DNA of 10,789 bases, from NCBI GenBank assembly GCA_003251995.1, contig QKDT01000171.1, positions 1 through 10,789 on the forward strand, in the 5' to 3' direction. Below, one piece after another: positions 1 through 5,492 of the stretch. The first letter of the stretch is position 1; the number at the start of each line of letters is the position of its first letter. The notes under the pieces were generated by a model, which did not search any database, was not told the DNA's origin, and saw only the letters and a list, made by a program, of their open reading frames with translations. The translations under genes were made by a program, and so were the position numbers. This DNA is from Desulfovibrio desulfuricans. GTDB lineage: Bacteria; Desulfobacterota; Desulfovibrionia; Desulfovibrionales; Desulfovibrionaceae.

Positions 1-145
1 CACCACGGGGCAAATGCAAACGCGGATTTGCACCACCCAGCGGAATGATCTGCTCCTGCGTGGAAACCTGCCAGGGGGACAGTGCCAGCACTTTGCCCTC
101 CATGGCGTTTGCCCGAAAAACCGTACCTTCCACAGTAAAATCCAT
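1..145 (-). CDS. Unrecognised protein, N-terminal part only
   Basis: This reading frame begins at an ATG at 145-143 and stays open for 48 codons to the left edge of the window. The start is supported by a purine-rich ribosome site, AGAGAGG, five bases upstream (seen). It lies 28 bp downstream of the NFACT-family gene on the same strand, so the two are probably cotranscribed. The visible residues begin MDFTVEGTVF and are a mixed, mostly soluble composition with no signal peptide, membrane segment or metal motif. I do not recognise the family. The position suggests only that it shares a transcript with the ribosome-quality-control gene. The frame and start are fairly secure; the function is unknown. 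Confidence 0.6.
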   Translation of the reverse strand, partial: MDFTVEGTVFRANAMEGKVLALSPWQVSTQEQIIPLGGANPRLHLPRG

Positions 146-173
146 GAAAACCTCTCTCCATACTGCTTCGCGG

Positions 174-1853
174 TTAGCGAGGCAGCAGTTGTTCCTCAAG
201 GGCAATGTCCACGGCAACCTCACGCGAGGGCAGCGACTTGTCTATGCGCACAGTGCCTGCGGGGGCGTTGCGCATGGGCTTGACGTGACGCACCTCGGCA
301 TACTGAATGCGCGCCCGCGCGGCATCACGCTGCCAGCTTTTGCAGGCAGCAAGCGCTCCGGCTTCATCAAGGGTGCGCGGCGGCACTTCCTGCCCGCCAT
401 GAGCGCGGCGTATGATAACGTGCGAACCGGGGCCGTTCTCAGCATGCAGCCAAATGTCGTGCGGCGCGGCAAGCTTGCGGGCGGCGAGATTGCCCTTGGA
501 ATCGCGCCCGCGTAACAGCACAAAGCCGTCAGAGCTAACAAACATCTGCACATTTTTGGGCAGACTGGCAACCATGCCAGAGGTTGCCCCACGGCCTTTT
601 GATGCGCCTTCTTCGCTCCTGGGGGCCGTAGCACCCAGCAGACTGTCGTGCCTGGCCTGATGCAAGGCGGTCAGCTCTGCCTCCAACGTGGCCCTGCGGT
701 CTGCCAAATGCTCCATACCGCGTTGCCCGCGACGGGCCGTATGGAAGAGACGGGCCATTTCTTCGCGCACAGAGCGACGCAAATCCAGCTTGATCTCACG
801 CGCAGGCCCGTGTGGGCCTTCCTCCACCGCCACAGAAGCCGCCCGAAAATCCGCAGGCCAACGCCATAATTCCGCCTGAAGCGCGAGAGCGTCGGCCTGA
901 CAGGCAATCATGCCGCCAAGGCGGGTTTCTTCCTCTTGTAATTTTTCAAGCAGCTTTGAGAGCTTGCGCGCGCGTCTGTCCAGGGGCTGGGCCGCCTCCC
1001 GTGCCTGATCAAGGGCCAGACGGGCAAGCACCATATCCTGCCCTGCCAGCTCGGTCAGGGCCAGTGCATCCGACCCGCAAAATTCCGCAATCACAGATGC
1101 CGTATCACCCTTGGGCTGCAAGGCCTGTTGCTGCTGCCCTGGCAGAGGCCAGGCACTGACGGCGAGCACTGGACGCGGCACCACAGGGGCAGCCGCATCT
1201 TCTTGGGTGGAGGGGGCTGGGCCGTAACAAAACAGGTCGCCGCCGCCAACGCGCAGGTCTTCCAGCAAGGCCCATTGCTCAGGCTCGTCCAATTGGGCCA
1301 GCGTGCGGCGCAGTGCGGGTGTGAGCACAGGCCATTGCCGCCAGTTTTCCAGAGCTTGCGACAGTTGCGCGGGCTCGGGCCAAAGGGCCTGTTCTTCCTC
1401 CGGCGATTCATTTTCCGCCAAAAAGTGGAGCGAAGGGCCTTCACGCAGGTCAAGCAGCAGCCATGTCAAACGCGAGGAGGGCGTCATCCCTGTCTCATCT
1501 TGCTCAGATTGCAGATTTTGCTGCTGCGCGGCCTCTGCGCCGCCGCCAAACAGCAGCCATAGGCGTCGCTCGCTCCAGCGAGACACACAGGCGACGATAC
1601 GCCGCCCTCCTGCGTATTTGCGCAGCCGCATGATGGGGGCAGAGGGTGCGCGCCCTACGCTGATGCGTTGCGCGGTGACAAAGCAGAAGGGCTCTTTGCG
1701 CCCAAAGCGCACGCAAAGCTGCCGTTTGCGCCCACCGCTGTAGACCATAAGAGCAAGCAGGCCATCGGCGGGCTCTTGAATTTTTTCCACCCGGGCTCCC
1801 ATGAGCAGTGGGGTAAGGTCTTCACAAAAACGGCGAAAAAGATGGGCATCCAT
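174..1853 (-). CDS. rqcH: NFACT-family ribosome quality control protein (RqcH-like)
   Basis: The 559-residue protein matches the NFACT architecture. The N-terminal domain (about residues 1-215) opens MDAHLFRRF with GARVEKIQEP at 19-28. A middle region contains charged helices likely to form the coiled coil (about 278-315 and 360-402). The NFACT-R domain (about 430-550) includes SSDGFVLLRGRDSKGN at 440-455, DIWLHAENGPGSHVIIRR and a terminal VRIDKSLPSREV. Family members bind 50S subunits carrying stalled peptidyl-tRNA and, with tRNA-Ala, extend the nascent chain with alanine to mark it for degradation (known for B. subtilis RqcH). The start at 1853 is chosen because the family begins there; an upstream in-frame ATG at 2129 would add 92 Cys/Leu-rich residues unlike any NFACT. 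No good Shine-Dalgarno is visible. The catalytic-site Asp-Arg of RqcH appears here as Glu95-Arg96 by a gap-free eye alignment. Older databases call such genes fibronectin-binding protein A. Confidence 0.88.
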   Translation of the reverse strand: MDAHLFRRFCEDLTPLLMGARVEKIQEPADGLLALMVYSGGRKRQLCVRFGRKEPFCFVTAQRISVGRAPSAPIMRLRKYAGGRRIVACVSRWSERRLWLLFGGGAEAAQQQNLQSEQDETGMTPSSRLTWLLLDLREGPSLHFLAENESPEEEQALWPEPAQLSQALENWRQWPVLTPALRRTLAQLDEPEQWALLEDLRVGGGDLFCYGPAPSTQEDAAAPVVPRPVLAVSAWPLPGQQQQALQPKGDTASVIAEFCGSDALALTELAGQDMVLARLALDQAREAAQPLDRRARKLSKLLEKLQEEETRLGGMIACQADALALQAELWRWPADFRAASVAVEEGPHGPAREIKLDLRRSVREEMARLFHTARRGQRGMEHLADRRATLEAELTALHQARHDSLLGATAPRSEEGASKGRGATSGMVASLPKNVQMFVSSDGFVLLRGRDSKGNLAARKLAAPHDIWLHAENGPGSHVIIRRAHGGQEVPPRTLDEAGALAACKSWQRDAARARIQYAEVRHVKPMRNAPAGTVRIDKSLPSREVAVDIALEEQLLPR

Positions 1854-2258
1854 AGAAAAACCCGGCTTGCGGGATAGGTGAAGGGCAGAGAGTAATGAAG
1901 GGCAAAGAGGACACAAACGCGCAGATACAGGCACGGCGCAGCAGGCCAACGCTCCCGGCATGGAAGCACCGTAGGTCAGCCCAAATAAAAACAGCAGCGC
2001 ATATTCCGCACCGCGCCCCAAAGGGCAACAGACCAATGCAGAGGCTGGCGCAAAGCACGACAGACAGCAAGCAGCCAAAGCTGCGCGCGGGCAAGGCCGC
2101 ATCTTTCTTAACGCACGCAGTACGCCCACTCCACCGTTTGGCGGCGGTCGTACTGGTGCCTACCCGAATTACGCAATCAGCCAGAAGACGGGTTTCTTGG
2201 AAGCCGCCCGCCTGACTAAGAGCAACGGAAAACAGTGCCTTACGGCAAAGAAATGACG
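1854..2258. other. 405-bp gap between dksA and the NFACT gene
   Basis: No convincing gene is present. Two minus-strand frames stay open through most of it, but they encode Cys/Leu/Ala-rich translations with no recognisable domain, and the plus-strand frame is Arg-rich and equally unconvincing. What can be seen is a small GTAA-loop hairpin just after the dksA stop (2236-2247, stem TGCC/GGCA), a strong stem-loop at 2113-2159 listed separately, and a four-base-pair stem followed by five T on the minus strand (1856-1873) immediately before the NFACT start codon. I could not identify a confident promoter for the NFACT gene here, though one is expected if it is not read through from dksA. Confidence 0.6.
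2113..2159 (-). other. Strong stem-loop, possible structured RNA or leader element
   Basis: The arms 2118-2124 and 2149-2155 (CAGTACG and CGTACTG) pair perfectly. The pairing extends outward through 2113-2116 (GCAC) with 2156-2159 (GTGC), leaving one bulged G at 2117, and inward through ACCG (2133-2136) with CGGT (2145-2148). This gives about 15 pairs in 47 bp within a region that has no gene. No T tract follows on either strand, so it does not look like an intrinsic terminator. It lies between two minus-strand genes, so transcription on that strand is assumed. Its role is unknown. Confidence 0.45.
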
Positions 2259-2621
2259 TTAGTCGCCGCGAAGATGTTCGTCTTCTTCCTGCTTGGCTTT
2301 GCAGTTGATGCACAAACGCGTCACGGGCCGAGCCTTGAGGCGGGGCACGCTGATATCATCGCCGCAGTCTTCACAAACCCCGTAGGTGCCATCATCGATA
2401 CGGGTAAGGGCAGCCTGGATCTTGCGGATCAGGCGACGCTCGCGGTCACGAATGCGCAGAGTAAAGGCCCGGTCAGATTCGGCAGTGGCGCGGTCTGCCG
2501 GGTCGGCAAACACTTCGTTGCTGTCTGTCAGTTCTTCAAGGGTGCTGTCACCCTTCTGCTTCGCTTCTTCAAGCATACCAGAAAGAAGCTTGCGAAAGTA
2601 TTCCAAATCCTTGTGATCCAT
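2259..2621 (-). CDS. dksA: DksA-type RNA polymerase secondary-channel regulator
   Basis: The 120-residue protein has the DksA/TraR zinc finger with Cys83 and Cys86 (GVCEDCGDD) and Cys104 and Cys107 (RLCINCKAK). It also has the coiled-coil tip motif DPADRA at 40-45, whose Asp-x-x-Asp-x-Ala residues match those that DksA places near the RNA polymerase active site. Family members work with ppGpp to lower rRNA and tRNA promoter activity and raise amino-acid biosynthesis promoters. The tip being intact argues for a true DksA rather than a non-canonical finger protein. It is about 30 residues shorter than the 151-residue E. coli protein, the difference lying at the N terminus. The start is supported by GGAGGA at 2627-2632 on the minus strand, five bases from the ATG. 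It follows a gene closed by a terminator, and a candidate promoter lies at 2796-2824, so it probably has its own transcript. Confidence 0.93.
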   Translation of the reverse strand: MDHKDLEYFRKLLSGMLEEAKQKGDSTLEELTDSNEVFADPADRATAESDRAFTLRIRDRERRLIRKIQAALTRIDDGTYGVCEDCGDDISVPRLKARPVTRLCINCKAKQEEDEHLRGD

Positions 2622-2729
2622 TTAAATCCTCCGGCGGACGCCGCTGGGGGGCGCGAACGGTCTATGTAATAGGCCTTGCAGAAGCACGTATGTCACAAGC
2701 AGTTTGCACCGCATATCCTGCATTGGCCA

Positions 2730-2747
2730 GCCATGCGGCGGCATGGC
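2730..2747 (-). other. Hairpin in the dksA leader
   Basis: A perfect seven-base-pair inverted repeat, GCCATGC/GCATGGC, with a four-base loop lies about 110 bases upstream of the dksA start codon. It is inside the leader predicted from the promoter at 2796-2824. It could stabilise the leader or affect expression; neither is shown by the sequence. Confidence 0.35.
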
Positions 2748-2795
2748 CCGCTCCGAGCACCTCTCAATGAAAATGCTCTTTTGATGCAATGGACT

Positions 2796-2824
2796 CATAT
2801 AGCTACATGCGCAATCTTTGTAAA
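2796..2824 (-). promoter_or_regulatory. Candidate sigma-70 promoter of dksA
   Basis: On the minus strand a -35 hexamer TTTACA (2824-2819, five of six consensus bases) is followed after exactly 17 bp by TATATG (2801-2796, four of six). Transcription would begin near 2789 and leave a leader of about 168 bases. A weaker alternative nearer the gene is TGACAT with TATTAC at 18 bp spacing, around 2670-2695. Confidence 0.4.
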
Positions 2825-2872
2825 GCAGTGCCCTCAAGATTACGCAAAACTTGCAAGCGTGATGATGCCCAC

Positions 2873-2905
2873 AAAAAACCACGCCCCGGCTAAACCGGGG
2901 CGTGG
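2873..2905 (-). terminator. Intrinsic terminator of the PP-loop/NFACT-R_2 gene
   Basis: The arms 2895-2905 and 2879-2889 form a perfect 11-base-pair GC-rich stem (CCACGCCCCGG paired with CCGGGGCGTGG) around a five-base loop. On the minus strand it is followed at once by six T (2878-2873). It lies about 40 bp past the stop codon of the gene ending at 2946. The plus strand has no T tract after the stem, so it acts in the minus direction only. Confidence 0.9.
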
Positions 2906-2945
2906 GGGGCTGCAATGAAAAGATTCGGTAACGATTTCGTTGCGA

Positions 2946-4118
2946 TCAAATGTCGGGGGTGGAGGGATCCTCATCGCCCAAGCCGGCTTCAAGCCGCTCG
3001 GCTTCGTAGCGGGCCTCGCGGGCGGCTGCCCTTGCGGCGTCCTTGGCAGCATCCTGCACGGCCTGACGTTCGCGCGCCTCGGCCCGGATGAATCCCTTGA
3101 TTTCGTCCCAGGCGGGCTCGTTCCAAAGTTCCTCGCAACGCTGCGTGGGTACGGACAGATCCTTAAATTCCGCGCCGCGGCGTGCCCGCACGAACACTGG
3201 CCCGCCAGTGGCAACCGCCTTGGGCGCGTATGATGCCGTCATCTGGCAAGCGGTGCTCAGCACGTCTTCAGGCCACAATGCCCCGTTGCGGGCCAAAGCC
3301 AAGGGCCCCGGCATGTCGCGCATGCGCAGGATGAGATCATCCTGCCCGGCGGCAGCGGCAAGCAGATCGTTATCTGCGCTGTTGCGCCCAACACACAGCC
3401 AGTAATGGTTCTCACCTTCGCTGTGCCAAAACTGACGGCCCAGATTGGCAAGGGTAAAATCACTGGCGCTCGGTTCTGGCAAACGGGTAAGCACCAGCCA
3501 GTAGCGGCGGGCGTTTTCACGCTCCGTCAGGCGGCAACCGCCCCCTGGCGTAGGTATTTCCTTGATGCCGTATTCCTTGGCGAGGGCCAGTTGCTCGGTA
3601 CGCCCCCGGCCCCAGATGCCCAGCAGGCGCGAGCGATCCACCAGGCCGCTTTCTTCCACTGGCGTGGGCGGCAGATGGTGGGCGCACAGGGGCCGCAGCA
3701 AATAATCGCCCACGGCGGCATCGCGCATGATAACATTCAGCGTGTCGCGCCGTTGCGACATGGGGCGCTGGCCCAGCACCTCGCCCGAAGCAAGGGCCTG
3801 CGCGCCGACGCTTTCCATATATTTACGGGCCTCGCGCAGCAGCAGTATCTTGCAGTCAACACAGGGGTTCAGCACCTTGCCAAAGCCGTGTTCCGGCCTT
3901 TGGCGCAACATGGCGGCAAACTCCGGCCCCACGTCCTGCGTAACAATATCAAGGTCATAAATCTTGCGCCAACGTGCCGCCATGGCTTCGCCACCAAAAA
4001 ATGGCGAATAAAAATGCAGGCAGCGCACCACAAGGCCCTGGCGCTCAAGTAGCTTGGCTGTCAGCAGGCTGTCCAGCCCGCCGGAAAACAGTACGATGAT
4101 TTGAGGAGTATCGCTCAT
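2946..4118 (-). CDS. PP-loop (ThiI/MnmA-like) tRNA thiolation-type protein with NFACT-R_2 domain
   Basis: The 390-residue protein starts with an ATP-pyrophosphatase fold: the P-loop FSGGLDS at 11-17, then NPCVDCK (Cys86, Cys89), SGEVLGQRPMSQ at 111-122, LRPLCAHHLPPT and PGGGC (Cys195). These features match ThiI/MnmA-related enzymes that adenylate a tRNA uridine before sulfur transfer. There is no rhodanese domain. Residues about 206-310 resemble the NFACT-R_2 RNA-binding module, with DFTLANLGRQFW, WLCVGRNSADND and LRMRDMPGPLALAR in order. The tail (about 330-380) is a charged Ala/Arg/Glu helix. The start is taken at 4118, right before the first PP-loop strand; an in-frame ATG at 4202 would add 28 residues of no obvious domain. 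No clear Shine-Dalgarno precedes either. The gene is divergent from recA and ends at a strong terminator. The modified base and sulfur donor are not evident from the sequence. Confidence 0.8.
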   Translation of the reverse strand: MSDTPQIIVLFSGGLDSLLTAKLLERQGLVVRCLHFYSPFFGGEAMAARWRKIYDLDIVTQDVGPEFAAMLRQRPEHGFGKVLNPCVDCKILLLREARKYMESVGAQALASGEVLGQRPMSQRRDTLNVIMRDAAVGDYLLRPLCAHHLPPTPVEESGLVDRSRLLGIWGRGRTEQLALAKEYGIKEIPTPGGGCRLTERENARRYWLVLTRLPEPSASDFTLANLGRQFWHSEGENHYWLCVGRNSADNDLLAAAAGQDDLILRMRDMPGPLALARNGALWPEDVLSTACQMTASYAPKAVATGGPVFVRARRGAEFKDLSVPTQRCEELWNEPAWDEIKGFIRAEARERQAVQDAAKDAARAAAREARYEAERLEAGLGDEDPSTPDI

Positions 4119-4211
4119 GCCCGCGCTTGTACGACAGGCTGCGCCCGTGTGCAAGTGCCCCGCGCACAGGTTAAGGCGGCAATTTTTCAGGCTTGATTTC
4201 AAGCTTATTAG

Positions 4212-4227
4212 TAATTATGGTTAATTA
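4212..4227. promoter_or_regulatory. AT-rich palindrome in the divergent recA intergenic region
   Basis: Two copies of the self-complementary hexamer TAATTA (4212-4217 and 4222-4227) are separated by four bases. They sit in the most AT-rich part of the 213-bp region between the divergent thiolation-type gene and recA. This could be a regulator site or an UP-element-like stretch. An ATTATG within it reads CATAAT on the minus strand, a possible -10 for the divergent gene. Confidence 0.3.
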
Positions 4228-4240
4228 TTGTCGCTTATGT

Positions 4241-4262
4241 GCAGGGCTGACGCAGAGCTGAC
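4241..4262 (+). repeat. Tandem 11-bp direct repeat next to the recA -35 box
   Basis: GCAGGGCTGAC (4241-4251) is followed without a gap by GCAGAGCTGAC (4252-4262), differing at one base. The second copy ends two bases before the recA -35 hexamer. The 11-bp period would place both copies on one face of the helix, as expected for an operator. No E. coli-type LexA box (CTG-N10-CAG) was seen in the region. Confidence 0.5.
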
Positions 4263-4264
4263 AT

Positions 4265-4293
4265 TTGCCTTGCTCTCTTTGCTCTGCTATACT
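4265..4293 (+). promoter_or_regulatory. sigma-70 promoter of recA
   Basis: TTGCCT (4265-4270) and TATACT (4288-4293) are separated by exactly 17 bp and match the -35 and -10 consensus at four and five bases. Transcription would start near 4300, about 30 bases before the recA start codon. Confidence 0.7.
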
Positions 4294-4331
4294 AATGCGC
4301 TTGAAGATATTTTTACCCGGAGCAATGAGCT

Positions 4332-5414
<1,083 letters not shown>

Positions 5415-5430
5415 AGGCCATTGTTACCTG

Positions 5431-5459
5431 CGACCGCGCGCCTTGGTGGTGCGCGGTCG
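5431..5459 (+). other. Hairpin between recA and alaS
   Basis: A perfect nine-base-pair inverted repeat, CGACCGCGC/GCGCGGTCG, encloses an 11-base loop in the 78-bp spacer. It has no following T run on either strand, so it is unlikely to be a complete intrinsic terminator. It may set mRNA processing or partial termination between recA and alaS. Confidence 0.45.
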
Positions 5460-5492
5460 TTGCCCGCGCAGACCCCATTACGGAGCCAGTAA

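Larger units (their letters stand above)
2622..2945. other. 324-bp intergenic region: terminator, dksA promoter and leader
   Basis: No gene is supported here. In minus-strand order it holds the terminator of the upstream thiolation-type gene, a sigma-70-like promoter candidate and an untranslated leader of roughly 170 bases that ends at the dksA ribosome site. These are listed separately. Confidence 0.6.

Noticed and set aside
1854..2129. A 92-residue N-terminal extension of the NFACT protein
   Set aside because: It is Cys/Leu-rich, lacks NFACT similarity and ends exactly where the family's usual N terminus begins.
1822..2313. A 163-codon hydrophobic frame on the minus strand
   Set aside because: It overlaps the dksA end and the NFACT start, has no ribosome site and its composition looks accidental.
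3405..4052. A 215-codon plus-strand frame opposite the PP-loop gene
   Set aside because: The minus-strand protein has clear PP-loop motifs; the plus-strand translation is a codon-bias shadow.
4119..4202. A 28-residue extension of the PP-loop protein
   Set aside because: The PP-loop strand begins immediately after Met at 4118, and the added residues match no domain feature.
4191..4204. Inverted repeat GCTTGA-TT-TCAAGC near the thiolation gene start
   Set aside because: It is short with a two-base spacer and no T tract, and can easily occur by chance.
4200..4331. An E. coli-type LexA box upstream of recA
   Set aside because: No CTG-N10-CAG match was found; only the tandem 11-mer remains as a candidate operator.
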